Part shown: in pieces, positions 20,450 to 32,339 of the stretch | Layout: each line of letters begins with the position of its first letter | Numbering within the stretch: position 1 is the stretch's first letter | NCBI GenBank assembly: GCA_004014935.1 | Contig: CP025321.1 | Location: 1,054,001-1,118,000 of the forward strand | Direction of reading: 5' to 3' | DNA length: 64,000 bases | DNA from: Saccharomycopsis malanga | Taxonomy: Eukaryota > Ascomycota > Saccharomycetes > Ascoideales > Saccharomycopsidaceae | Position numbers and translations under genes: made by a program | Notes under the pieces: generated by a model | Databases searched by the model: none | Seen by the model: the letters and a program-made list of their open reading frames with translations, nothing else | What the model was told of the DNA's origin: nothing

Positions 20450-21715
20450 ATGGTGGAAGCAACTGGGGGTTTTTTGGTACCCCTGAAGCTAGACTTAAGC
20501 CGATATAAGGCAATACCGACTATGAGATTGGTATTGATGGATTTTTCATTTTGGGCAATAATTCAGCGGGATATGGGTGTTTTACTGAAAGAGACTTTAG
20601 AATCTGGGCAATATGAGGTGATAGATGAGATTAAACGGGTGGAGGTTTTGCCGTTACTTGTGGATATTCTTCATTCGGTTACCAAAGGGCAACTTAGTGT
20701 CAAGGATTTGGATAATGCTGCTGGACGGATGAGAATACGACTTGCAAAACTTCAAGAGATGTTGGCACGGTTGGACGGGATAAATCAAACCCCTTCGGAG
20801 CGCAAGATTATGACCGATCAGTTGAATGTGAAGATAGATCGCAAGAAAAGCATCTTGCAAAGTTTCTGTTCTATGGTGGAGGAAAGAGTAGGTAAGATTA
20901 GTGAAGACAATGACATAGAAATGTCTGTGGCAGATTCAAGCGCTGCTGGCCAGAGAGATGACGTGTCAGCAGAGTCCGTACAGCAAAATGGTGTCCAGAG
21001 AAACGTCGTGAAAGAAACTATTCCTGTAATGAGAATTACAGACTATCTTAGTCAAAGCATGGGGATACTGGCAGATAATCTAGCGTCTCTTGTAGAACAT
21101 AGTAGTAAACTTGCCGAGGAAGAAGAGAAGTTAGCAGATTCTCGAAAGACGAGCGTTGATAGTAAAGACAAACAACAGGGTCCTGAGGACCAGAGTAAGC
21201 CTAACGACAACAGTAAACCAGTAATTACTAGTAACAATAACATGCCGGAGACCGTAGGCCAGCCTTCAGATGCCGCAGACGAAGATACGCTCATGGGAAT
21301 GGACAATCAAATGGGAGACAACTTGGACATGTTTATGGATGGGGCTCTTAATCTTGATGACCCTGGATTCGACATGAGTAACGTTGGTAACCCTCAGACC
21401 GTTCAGAATTCCCAGGAGAACAAAGAAGATGCCATGGCAAACAAAAATGTGCCTCCTGAGCCAATTCAACAGGATCCCCAGGAAATACCAAGCAGCAAGC
21501 CAGCAGATCAGAAAACAGAAACGCTTCTTGAAACAACAAATCCAACAGATAATAGAAACGAGCTCGATGACGAGGAAAAATTTTTCAACGACAATTCTAT
21601 TGACCTCAATGATTTCAATCTCAATGACTTACAAGATGACAATAACAACAACAATAACAATGGAGATTCAGGGTTTGGTAATTTTGACGACTTTGGATTT
21701 GATCTTGACTTTTAA
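20450..21715 (+). CDS. MED9: Mediator subunit 9 (Cse2/Med9-like) with long acidic tail
   Basis: A 421-residue protein. Residues about 60-145 (EVLPLLVDILHSVTKGQLSV to about DRKKSILQSF) match the helical Med9 domain, which in S. cerevisiae Cse2 has the same order: a Leu-rich FIPxIFYSLH helix, RHRLKL, then a Glu/Lys coiled coil. Med9 belongs to the Mediator middle module. S. cerevisiae Cse2 has only 149 residues. Here a 270-residue disordered tail follows, rich in Asp, Asn, Gln and Ser, ending NNNNNNNGDSGFGNFDDF then GFDLDF, an acidic-aromatic end like an activation domain. The start is uncertain: ATGs at 20450 and further in (codons 25 and 41, before GVLLKETLES) are all plausible. Confidence 0.62.
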   Translation: MVEATGGFLVPLKLDLSRYKAIPTMRLVLMDFSFWAIIQRDMGVLLKETLESGQYEVIDEIKRVEVLPLLVDILHSVTKGQLSVKDLDNAAGRMRIRLAKLQEMLARLDGINQTPSERKIMTDQLNVKIDRKKSILQSFCSMVEERVGKISEDNDIEMSVADSSAAGQRDDVSAESVQQNGVQRNVVKETIPVMRITDYLSQSMGILADNLASLVEHSSKLAEEEEKLADSRKTSVDSKDKQQGPEDQSKPNDNSKPVITSNNNMPETVGQPSDAADEDTLMGMDNQMGDNLDMFMDGALNLDDPGFDMSNVGNPQTVQNSQENKEDAMANKNVPPEPIQQDPQEIPSSKPADQKTETLLETTNPTDNRNELDDEEKFFNDNSIDLNDFNLNDLQDDNNNNNNNGDSGFGNFDDFGFDLDF

Positions 21716-23220
21716 AAAAAGTAATATAGGTTGTATGTATCGGCTGGTAGTTAGCAATTGGCCTATAGGGTGTCTAAAATGTACAATATTCAAAATAACC
21801 TATTGCTAGTAAGTAGTTTTAAATTGGTGCATCTTCACAGTTAATGACTGGTTAAAATGATTGTTGAGAAATTGTTCCTTCTTGGTAAAATAATTGTCTG
21901 TTGAATTTGACAGTTGGTAATTTATATCATTTACCATTTGTAATTTATACTATTGACCCATAATCTATCTATTGACCTCCATTGAACGAGTGTTTCTGCT
22001 AGCCTTTCATTGGGATGAAAGAAAAACAGGCTTTGTAACATTTTACAATCACAATACAAATTACATATTTAAAGCTCAGTATTTGGCATTATACATACAA
22101 CACTATCACATGTAAAAATATTTGATATTAATACGATTTGTGAAACTGGTTTCGTATAAATATGGAACCCGATTTGAAAACATAATAAATCACTATCAAT
22201 GTCTTGACTGGTTCTTTATCCTTTTGATAGGCTATATAAAATGCACTAGACTATCCAAATTATTTTTTTGGAATCTTTTTATTGGAGAATACAAAAGATT
22301 TTTTATCCATTAGTTACAGTTTATATGAGAAGTTGAATTGTCAAGTAGATTTATGTAATGTTGAAAACATAACTTGATGTGGCGAATTCAAATTTGTAAA
22401 ACATTTTTACTTGCCGTCCAATAATCTTTTACTATTAAATATTCTGGTTTTTTTGATAAATATTCTCATCTTTTTGAAAAATAATAATGAATACTCTTCT
22501 TTTTTGATAAATATTCACGTTTTTGAATAAACATTCTCACCATTTTAGTAAATAACAATATATATACTCTTAAATTTATTAAATATTCTAATAGTTTCAA
22601 TAAATAACAATATCTATTCTCGTTTTTTTAATATATAGTTTAATCTTTTCAATAAATACCGCCTACCTCCCCCCATCGCAATCTAACTATTCTTCGCTCA
22701 ACGTCTTCTCGTATTCACCTTCCACAGCCTACCTGATGCCAACATTCTTAGCGAGAAACATCGCAAGATCTGCGGTCACGTTATAATACATTAACCAGGA
22801 TGGGGTTTAGAAGTAGACAATTTGAGTAAAGAGAGATGGAAGAGGTAATTTTATAAAGAGGAAAAAAAACGAATATTAATATCTGATTGGAAAAGGGGCC
22901 GATTTCTGAGGAAAACAAACTTATCATTAGCGTATTAGTATTGTGTGCTGTTTAGTGTTTGTTTAGAAACTTTAATAGTCCAATTTCTTTTCCTAGATTT
23001 CCGTTTTGCTTCAGCTCTAATATTGAAGCGGTGGTACTATTTTCTTATAGGTCCAGATAATTTTTTTTTTTTTCAGCAACGGTTAGTTAGATTTGTATTT
23101 TGCTGTTTTTAGGACATTGTGCCAATTATATTCACAAGCTTATTTTTTAATTTATAGTGTGAAGTAACCCAACTTTATCAGGTTTTAATTTATCAGGCTT
23201 TTTCAGGTGCTAAATTCGTC
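21716..23220. other. Intergenic between MED9-like and RHB1
   Basis: A 1.5-kb AT-rich region with no supported gene. It contains a degenerate tandem stretch (22430-22660) and, nearer RHB1, T-rich runs around 23052-23080 that may belong to its promoter. Confidence 0.5.
22430..22660. repeat. Degenerate tandem array of gataaatattctc-type units
   Basis: Six to eight imperfect units of about 35-45 bp with the core ttttgataaatattctc. Probably a decayed minisatellite. Confidence 0.6.
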
Positions 23221-23784
23221 ATGTCGTCCACATCCCGTAAATTAGCAATTGTGGGTGCGAGAGCAGTGGGCAAATCCTCGCTTACCTTGAGATTTACCGA
23301 AAGTCGTTTTGACGATAGTTATTATCCTACCATTGAAAACCAATATATGAAAAGTTTCAAGGTGAATGGCAAAGTTTATGATGTGGACATTTCAGACACT
23401 GCGGGCCAGGACGAGTATTCGATTGTTAACCAACGCCAGTTGATCGGTATCCATGGCTTTCTATTGGTCTATTCCATTGCCTCTCGTTCTTCGTTTGAGA
23501 TTCTCTCTACAATCCGAGACAAAATTCTCAATATCATGAGTTTTGGTGAAGAAACAGAAGTCCCTTTTATTCTTGTCGGTAACAAGACAGATTTGAGCGA
23601 AGGTTTACGCCAGGTTGAAAAAGAAGAAGGGGCTACGTTGGCCAAACAATTCAATTGCCCATTCATCGAAGTTAGTGCCAAAGACAATGTCAATGTCGAC
23701 AAGGCCTTTGAATTGTTGCTAGTCCATATTGAGGAATTAACTAATCCTCAGCAAAAAAAACAAGGAGGCTGCATTATCTGTTGA
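23221..23784 (+). CDS. RHB1: Rheb-type small GTPase
   Basis: A 187-residue Ras-superfamily GTPase. It has the P loop GARAVGKSS (residues 12-20) with the Arg characteristic of Rheb, switch I YPTIENQY, DTAGQDEY (G3), NKTDL (G4) and SAKD (G5), and ends GGCIIC, a CaaX farnesylation signal. Rheb proteins sit on endomembranes and activate TORC1 or, in some yeasts, control basic amino-acid uptake; in Candida the gene is RHB1. Length equals the family norm and no intron is visible. The nearest alternative is a Ras/Rsr1 relative, but the P-loop Arg and effector sequence argue for Rheb. GTR2, another TORC1 regulator, lies at 50.6 kb. Confidence 0.92.
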   Translation: MSSTSRKLAIVGARAVGKSSLTLRFTESRFDDSYYPTIENQYMKSFKVNGKVYDVDISDTAGQDEYSIVNQRQLIGIHGFLLVYSIASRSSFEILSTIRDKILNIMSFGEETEVPFILVGNKTDLSEGLRQVEKEEGATLAKQFNCPFIEVSAKDNVNVDKAFELLLVHIEELTNPQQKKQGGCIIC

Positions 23785-24274
23785 ATAATTTGGGACTCTG
23801 TCAGGCTCTACACGCTGTCCGATTACAAATGTCAGTTCTCTTATGCCATACCTTATCGTCTCATAGATATATGCATATTAGGAGACACTCTCCTTTCGAC
23901 ATACACTGTGCTCTGTTTTGTTTGATTTTTTATCATATTGCTACTTATCGGTTGCTCCTATCAACATATTTGGGTTATTTTCGGGGGTGTTTTTATCTAT
24001 TATTTTTTATCACTTGTCTGCCTTTTTAATCTGTACTCTGTTTGCTTCCTTTATCCTCTCGTTTCCATATAGCATAAATATTCAGTTACACGTTTGATTC
24101 AGGGATTGAGATGTAATGATGTTTAGTGTACTTCAAGCCTAGTATAAACGGTCAATGTTGGGACTAACTCCTAGAAAAACGGTTTTTCAAAGCTTACTAC
24201 TTGGCTAATATTCAGCTATTATATTAGGGTGTATTTGTAATAATATCTTATATTCAACACATGCAGAACTTAAT
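23785..24274. other. Convergent 3' region of RHB1 and DPM1
   Basis: Convergent gene ends. No gene or clear repeat is seen; the sequence is T-rich on the plus strand after RHB1. Confidence 0.5.
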
Positions 24275-26065
<1,791 letters not shown>

Positions 26066-27817
26066 ATGTCTTACGATCCAGATGATTTCGATAACAATCC
26101 TTTTGCGCAGCCTCAGGAGCATGACGTGTTGAATAATGATGAGTTTAAGCCGGAAACCAGTCATTATGACAATCCATATGGTGAAGTCTATGGAAAAGAG
26201 CCACTGGAAGATAGTGAGGGCACCAGTTATGGTGTTGGGCCTTCTTTGGTATCGCCAGACCGCCAGAATCAGGAGTTACCAAAGCTACCAGATGAAGAAG
26301 GAAATAATAACGAACAGAAAGGTTCTGAACAGCTGGAGAATCAGCTGGAAAACGAGCCAATGAAGGAGTTCAAACCGGACATGTCTTTATTGCCAGAACG
26401 GCGGTCTAAAAAGAATTATAAGATTACAATTAAGGTGATGGGAATTGAAAGAGTGGCGAAAAAGGATCCAATTATCAAGTTTGACGCACATACAAACTTG
26501 CCGAATTTCCGTGGAACCATTTTCAAAGATATAAGAAGATCACATTATGAGTTGGAAAAATTCTTTGAGTATTTAAATGGAGCAAACCCTGAATGTTTTG
26601 TTCCAGCGTTACCGCCAGCACAAACTAGTTATGGAGCGGGCTCCGAGGAGGACGAAACTACATTGACCAGACAGCTTCAAGATTGGTTTGACAAAATCAC
26701 CAGTAATCCTATTTTGATCCGTAATGAAGAGTTTGTATTTTTTGTAGAAAACGACTTTGGCTACACCCCAATAAATAAAGGAAAGGTTCCAGCTACAGGA
26801 TTAAAACGAAAGACTCTAAAACAGTTCCAGCCCCCGTACGACGAAGTTACCCAATTGGTCGAGTTCAGACCATATGTAAAATCTGTGTATGTAAGTACAC
26901 AAAACATTGTGAAAACATTTGAAAAGTTGACCAAGTTGAAGAAGAACTACGGATTGCATGTGACAGATTTGGGCAATAAAATTGTAGGGTTTGCGAGCCT
27001 TGAAACATTGCATCCAGGCATGGTCAACTTGTGGCAAAAGTTTGGAAAGAGTATGGTGGTTTACGGAGATATTGAAGCAATCAACTCTGTATATGAAATG
27101 GCTCTATTTGGTGATGAAATCAAGCTTCTTAGCAGTGATGCTTATGTTTTCAAAGAGCAGTTGACCAATCGTCATTTACTCATGAGAGAATTGGCTAATG
27201 CTGAACAAGTCACCAGAAGTAAACATGCCCAGGCATTACGTGCTAAAACAAGAAAGTACGAGGATCCAATCAAGATTGATCAGATCATCGGAGAACTCGA
27301 GCAAAGTAAAAAAGTTGAGGACATTCTCAGACTTAAAGTAAAACGTATATCGTCTAATATGTTGCTTGAGAAAAAACTGGTTTTGGCAAACCAACAGAAG
27401 AAATTAAGACACATCCTTCGAGACTACACTGTCAAGGTCATTGAGAACCAAAGAAAGATTCTCAGCAACTTTGAGAAAATCCGTATTGATGTACGTTTAG
27501 TAGACGAGAATGGTGGTTTGAGCAGATTAGGCAGAGAAAATTATCCTCGAATCAGTAGTAATATTAGAAATAGCCAAAGATATGATGGTGATGATTGGAG
27601 TGGTGATAGAAAGCATAAAAGGGCTTCTAGTGCGGTCAGTACAGCCTCAAATGATTCTCCAGTTGTAAAAAATAATACTGCACCATCCTCTGGTACAGCA
27701 AGTATTGCTGCCGCCGCCAAATCAGCAGATAGCATTACCAACAACGATGATGATGAAATATCAAATTTGGGAGATGCCAGAAGCGCAGCAACATTGCTAG
27801 GCACCCTGACATTTTAG
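26066..27817 (+). CDS. VPS17: Retromer SNX-BAR subunit Vps17
   Basis: A 583-residue sorting nexin. An acidic disordered N-terminus (about 110 residues) is followed by a PX domain (about 115-235: YKITIKVMGIERV, LPNFRGTIFKDIRRSHYELE, CFVPALPP) and a BAR domain (about 265-505) of long helices. Vps17 pairs with Vps5 to bend endosomal membrane into tubules for retromer-dependent return of cargo such as Vps10 to the Golgi. The Pro-rich CFVPALPP loop and the fungal insert are typical of Vps17 rather than Vps5. S. cerevisiae Vps17 has 551 residues. The C-terminus carries a Ser/Asn/Asp-rich tail. A full-length SINE begins 53 bp after the stop codon. Confidence 0.9.
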   Translation: MSYDPDDFDNNPFAQPQEHDVLNNDEFKPETSHYDNPYGEVYGKEPLEDSEGTSYGVGPSLVSPDRQNQELPKLPDEEGNNNEQKGSEQLENQLENEPMKEFKPDMSLLPERRSKKNYKITIKVMGIERVAKKDPIIKFDAHTNLPNFRGTIFKDIRRSHYELEKFFEYLNGANPECFVPALPPAQTSYGAGSEEDETTLTRQLQDWFDKITSNPILIRNEEFVFFVENDFGYTPINKGKVPATGLKRKTLKQFQPPYDEVTQLVEFRPYVKSVYVSTQNIVKTFEKLTKLKKNYGLHVTDLGNKIVGFASLETLHPGMVNLWQKFGKSMVVYGDIEAINSVYEMALFGDEIKLLSSDAYVFKEQLTNRHLLMRELANAEQVTRSKHAQALRAKTRKYEDPIKIDQIIGELEQSKKVEDILRLKVKRISSNMLLEKKLVLANQQKKLRHILRDYTVKVIENQRKILSNFEKIRIDVRLVDENGGLSRLGRENYPRISSNIRNSQRYDGDDWSGDRKHKRASSAVSTASNDSPVVKNNTAPSSGTASIAAAAKSADSITNNDDDEISNLGDARSAATLLGTLTF

Positions 27818-27870
27818 TAATTGCAATATATGACCTTGTTTCGTATCGAATTTTGCTAGTAGTGGTGGTT

Positions 27871-28195
27871 GGCCTCTGGGTTTATGGCTCAGTGGCCAGT
27901 GTTCTCGTAGAAGAAAAGGCTTGGCAGGATAGTTCAATGGATAGTACATAACAGGAACACTGGTTTGATTCCCCAGACGAACATTTTTTACGATGCTGTC
28001 TAGCCATTACTACACAGTCAATTCTAACTGTCTGAAACACGATCTAGACCAATAGTGCTTACTTTCCAATAAATGGGGTGAAAAGATTAATGACAGGGGC
28101 ATAATTGGCCTTTACCAAGCCCCTTTAGACTTAGAGCGTATATACGAAGCTGATATGTACTGGGCTCGAAATATATGATATTATTATTATTATTA
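27871..28195 (+). mobile_element. SINE family 1, copy S4 (near full length)
   Basis: About 325 bp: head with A-box-like TGGCTCAGTGG, B-box-like GGTTTGATTCCC near 27962, body with tgtctgaaacacgatctaga and ccaatagtgcttactttcca, tail gtatatacgaagctgatatg then tactgggctcgaaatatatg and (ATT)n. It serves as the best reference for the family and lies just 3' of VPS17. Confidence 0.85.
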
Positions 28196-28424
28196 ATTGT
28201 TGGTGGAATATCATATCTGGGTGAATTATAACTGAGAGTTTTCAGAATACACTAGGCAATTGATAGTTGAAATATCAATGTCTACTGTTAAAAATGAGAT
28301 GTATCAAATAGGATAAGATTTTAATACTGTTATGAACCTTTCTCCTGAGTGGCTTAACTTAGTGATCACAGACAATAAAAAAGGGATTAATAGTTTTTTT
28401 TCTTTGTTTTAGGAAAATTCGGAA

Positions 28425-28810
28425 TTTAAATTGATAATTGAATAAAAAATGGGAAAATAAATTGAGTTGATTAAAAAATAGGGAAATGAATTGATAGTTG
28501 AATAAACAACAGGGAAAAAAATTGAAAATTGATTATAAAATGGGAAGATAAATTGAAAATTGAATAAAGGGAAAATGAGTTGATAAATTGATAATTGAGT
28601 AAATAAATGGGAAAATGAATTGATAATTGAATAAAAAATGGGAAGATAAATTGAAAGTTGAATAGAAAATAAAAAAATGTATTTATAATTGAATAAACAA
28701 CAGGGAAAAAAATTGAAAATTGAATAGAAAATAGAAAAATGAATTGATAATTGAATAAACAACAGGGAAAAAAATTGAAAATTGATTATAAAATAGGAAA
28801 ATGAATTGGA
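28425..28810. repeat. AT-rich degenerate minisatellite
   Basis: Imperfect units of the type ttgaataaacaacagggaa, aaaaattgaaaattgattat and aaaatgggaaaatgaattga, in varied order, between VPS17 and EFT2. The Phe/Ile-rich open frame on the minus strand is a by-product. Confidence 0.8.
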
Positions 28811-29247
28811 TAAATATTCTAATATTGAAACGTTTTTTTTACACCTTTCTCAGTGGTCAAATTTGGCACAAGTTATACGTTGCATGTCATGTTTTTCAAA
28901 AATATTAGCTAGAATCCTTTAGAAAAAAACAAGTAATTTTTATCAGCCTTTTAGCTAAGGCCACCATTTACACATTAAATTACCAAATCTCACAAAACTA
29001 CTGCCATTCATATTTACAATCTTTTATATCCATCTATATTAAGATTTATTTAGAAGGGTATGTATATTGGCAAGCAACATACTTCCGCCCACATGTTCTC
29101 GCAGATACCAACACCATAATACATTACACCACATAATATATGTATGGTGGTGCATGTAGAAAACTAAGCAATGTATAACCCGCCCGACGCAACGGATTGT
29201 GATTGGCCACATCCGTGCACCAGGCAATCTAATATGCGTTGAATTTT

Positions 29248-29282
<35 letters not shown>

Positions 29283-29439
29283 GGGGGAATTTCCCATATT
29301 CGGCCTTTTCTAGCTCAGGGTGAATAGAAAGAAAAAGGTGAAAAAATTTTTTTTTCTTCTTTTCTTAACACTTTTTAATTCTACACAACTGTTTTTTGCT
29401 CAGGTTCAAAAAATTATATAACACCACTAGCTAGTAAAA
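28811..29439. promoter_or_regulatory. EFT2 upstream region with long T tracts
   Basis: The 190 bp before the EFT2 start contain an uninterrupted T run (about 29249-29280), a G5 block, and further T-rich runs (29346-29358), as common in promoters of very highly expressed yeast genes, where poly(dA:dT) excludes nucleosomes. No individual factor site is assigned. There is no gene between 28811 and 29439. Confidence 0.5.
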
Positions 29440-32061
29440 ATGGGTATGTATGATGAGATAGGTGGAGTGGGAGATTAATTGAGCAGTTGGAATCCCCCCT
29501 ATATATGTACAAAAGATGAAATACTAACGAGAATAGTTGCTTTCACTATTGATGAAATCCGTGGACTTATGGACGTTGTGACCAACGTCCGTAACATGTC
29601 TGTTATTGCTCACGTCGATCACGGTAAATCGACCTTGACGGACTCTTTGGTCCAAAGAGCAGGTATTATTTCTGCTGCCAAGGCAGGTGAGGCCCGTTTC
29701 ACCGATACCAGAAAGGATGAGCAAGAAAGAGGTATTACCATCAAATCCACAGCCATTTCTTTGTTTGCCCAGATGACCGATGAGGATGTGAAGGAAATCA
29801 AGCAAAAGACGGAAGGTAACAAGTTTTTGATCAACTTGATTGATTCGCCAGGTCACGTTGACTTTTCTTCCGAAGTCACTGCTGCTCTTAGAGTTACTGA
29901 CGGTGCGTTGGTTGTTGTTGACTGTGTTGAGGGTGTGTGTGTGCAAACCGAGACAGTGTTGAGACAATCTTTGGGTGAGAGAATCAAGCCAGTTGTGATT
30001 ATCAACAAGGTTGACAGAGCTCTTTTGGAATTGCAGGTCACCAAGGAGGACTTGTATCAATCTTTCGCCAGAACTGTGGAGTCTGTCAATGTTATCATTG
30101 CCACATACGTGGACAAGTCGATTGGAGATGTCCAGGTGTACCCAGACCAGGGCACAGTTGCTTTTGGTTCTGGATTGCACGGCTGGGCGTTCACAGTGAG
30201 ACAGTTTGCTACCAGATACGCCAAGAAGTTTGGTGTGGACAGAGAAAAGATGATGAAGAGATTGTGGGGCGACTCTTTCTTCAACCCTAAGACCAAGAAA
30301 TGGTCCAAGAAGGACAAGGACGAGAAGGGAAAGCCTTTGGAGAGAGCGTTCAACATTTTTGTGTTGGACCCAATCTTCAGATTGTTCAATGCCATCATGA
30401 ACTTCAAGAAGGACGAAATCCCAACCTTGTTGGACAAGTTGGAGATTGTTTTGAAGGGTAACGAGAAGGAATTGGAAGGCAAGGCTTTGTTGAAGGTTGT
30501 GATGAAGAAGTTTTTGCCTGCTGCCGATGCTTTGTTGGAGATGATTGTCATCCATCTTCCATCGCCAGTCACTGCTCAAGCCTACAGAGCCGAGACCTTG
30601 TACGAAGGTCCAAGCGACGACGCTGCCTGTATTGCCATCAAGAACTGTGACCCTAAGGCCGACCTTATGTTGTATGTTTCCAAGATGGTTCCTACCTCCG
30701 ACAAGGGTAGATTCTACGCTTTTGGCCGTGTTTTCGCCGGTACTGTGAGATCTGGTTTGAAGGTTAGAATCCAAGGTCCTAACTACGTTCCAGGCAAGAA
30801 GGACGACTTGTTTGTCAAGGCCATCCAAAGAACCGTTCTTATGATGGGAAGATTCGTCGAGGCCATTGACGACTGTCCAGCCGGTAACATTGTTGGGTTG
30901 GTTGGTATCGACCAATTCTTGTTGAAATCCGGTACTTTGACCACCTCCGAAACCGCCCACAACTTGAAGGTCATGAAGTTCTCTGTGTCTCCTGTTGTCG
31001 AGGTCGCTGTCGAGGTCAAAAACGCCAACGATTTGCCTAAATTGGTCGAAGGTTTGAAACGTTTGTCCAAATCCGACCCATGTGTCGTCACCTCCATTTC
31101 TCCATCCGGTGAGCACATTGTTGCCTGTACCGGTGAATTGCATTTGGAAATCTGTTTGAGTGACTTGGAACACGACCACGCCGGTGTCCCATTGAAGATC
31201 TCCCCACCTGTTGTTTCCTACAGAGAAACCGTCGAAGGCACTTCTTCCATGACCGCATTGTCCAAATCCCCTAACAAACATAACAGAATCTACTTGCAAG
31301 CCCAGCCTATTGACGAAGAGCTCTCTGCTGCCATCGAATCCGGTAAAATCAACCCAAGAGACGATTTCAAAGCCAGAGCCAGAGTCATGGCTGACGAGTT
31401 CGGCTGGGACGTCACTGACGCTAGAAAAATCTGGTGTTTCGGTCCTGAGGGTACTGGTCCTAACTTGGTTGTTGACCAGACCAAGGCTGTCCAATACTTG
31501 CACGAAATCAAAGATTCCGTTGTCGCTGCTTGGCAATGGGCCACCAAAGAAGGTCCTATCTTTGGTGAGGCTATGAGATCCGTCAGAGCTAACATCTTGG
31601 ATGTCACTTTGCACGCTGATGCTATCCACAGAGGTGGTGGTCAAATCATCCCAACCATGAGAAGAGCTACCTACGCTGCTGTCTTGTTGGCTGAGCCTAA
31701 GATTCAAGAACCTGTCTTCATTGTCGAAATCCAATGTCCTGAAAACGCCATTGGTGGTATCTACTCTGTTTTGAACAGAAAGAGAGGTCAAGTCATCTCC
31801 GAAGAACAAAGACCTGGTACTCCTTTGTTCACCGTCAAGGCTTACTTGCCTGTCAACGAGTCTTTCGGTTTCACCACCGATTTGAGACAAGCTACCGGTG
31901 GTCAAGCTTTCCCTCAGATGGTTTTCGACCATTGGGCTACTCTTTCCGACGACCCTACCGACAGCAGCTCCAAATCCGGTGCCATTGTCACCGAATCCAG
32001 AAAGCGTCGTGGTATGAAACCAGAGGTTCCAGGTTACGAAGAATATTACGACAAATTGTAA
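29440..32061 (+). CDS. EFT2: Translation elongation factor 2 (spliced)
   Basis: EF-2, the GTPase that translocates the ribosome. Exon 1 is only ATGG (29440-29443); the intron is 29444-29536; exon 2 runs 29537-32061. Splicing gives [14 protein letters not shown] and 842 residues, exactly the eukaryotic EF-2 length. Motifs are AHVDHGKST (residues 26-34), [18 protein letters not shown] (G4) and the diphthamide loop [10 protein letters not shown] near residue 699. Translating from the in-frame upstream ATG at 29479 would give a wrong N-terminus. Codon bias is extreme, as expected of one of the most highly expressed genes. The long open frame on the opposite strand (29524-31932) is a shadow of that bias. 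A SINE scrap follows 139 bp after the stop. Confidence 0.97.
29444..29536 (+). other. EFT2 intron (93 nt)
   Basis: 5' splice site GTATGT (29444), perfect branch site TACTAAC (29522-29528) and 3' splice site TAG (29534-29536). It interrupts codon 2 after its first base, leaving a four-base first coding exon. Confidence 0.95.
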
Positions 32062-32200
32062 GCAACCCGCTTTGTTTTATTTTTGTTTAATATTTTTTTG
32101 TCCTTCATCATCAGTTTGCAACTTGTTGTTTGGTTCAAGCTTTTTATATAAGATTTTTCAATAACAATTGTTTTTATTTATTTATATTTATTGTAGGTCG

Positions 32201-32308
32201 GGCCACTGGGCCATCTGGCAGAGCTCTCGGAGACGAGAAAATCAAGACCTGGCAGGATACTTTAATACCTAGTATTCGATATTATTATTATTTATTATTC
32301 TTATAGGT
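32201..32308 (+). mobile_element. SINE family 1, copy S5 (head joined to tail)
   Basis: Head ggccactgggccatctggca, gagctctcggagacgag, acctggcaggata, then directly a gatattattattattt tail. The perfect 8-mer TAGGTCGG is found at both ends (32194-32201 and 32304-32311), a likely target-site duplication. Confidence 0.7.
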
Positions 32309-32339
32309 CGGTAATCTTCGCTTGTATCCTTCGCGGTAA

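Noticed and set aside
28409-28762. 117-codon Phe/Ile/Ser-rich frame on the minus strand
   Set aside because: Lies entirely in an AT-rich minisatellite; hydrophobic composition is a by-product of the repeat.
29524-31932. 802-codon open frame on the minus strand
   Set aside because: It is antisense to EFT2 and arises from that gene's extreme codon bias; the product is a low-complexity Ser/Val/Gln/Asp protein with no family resemblance.
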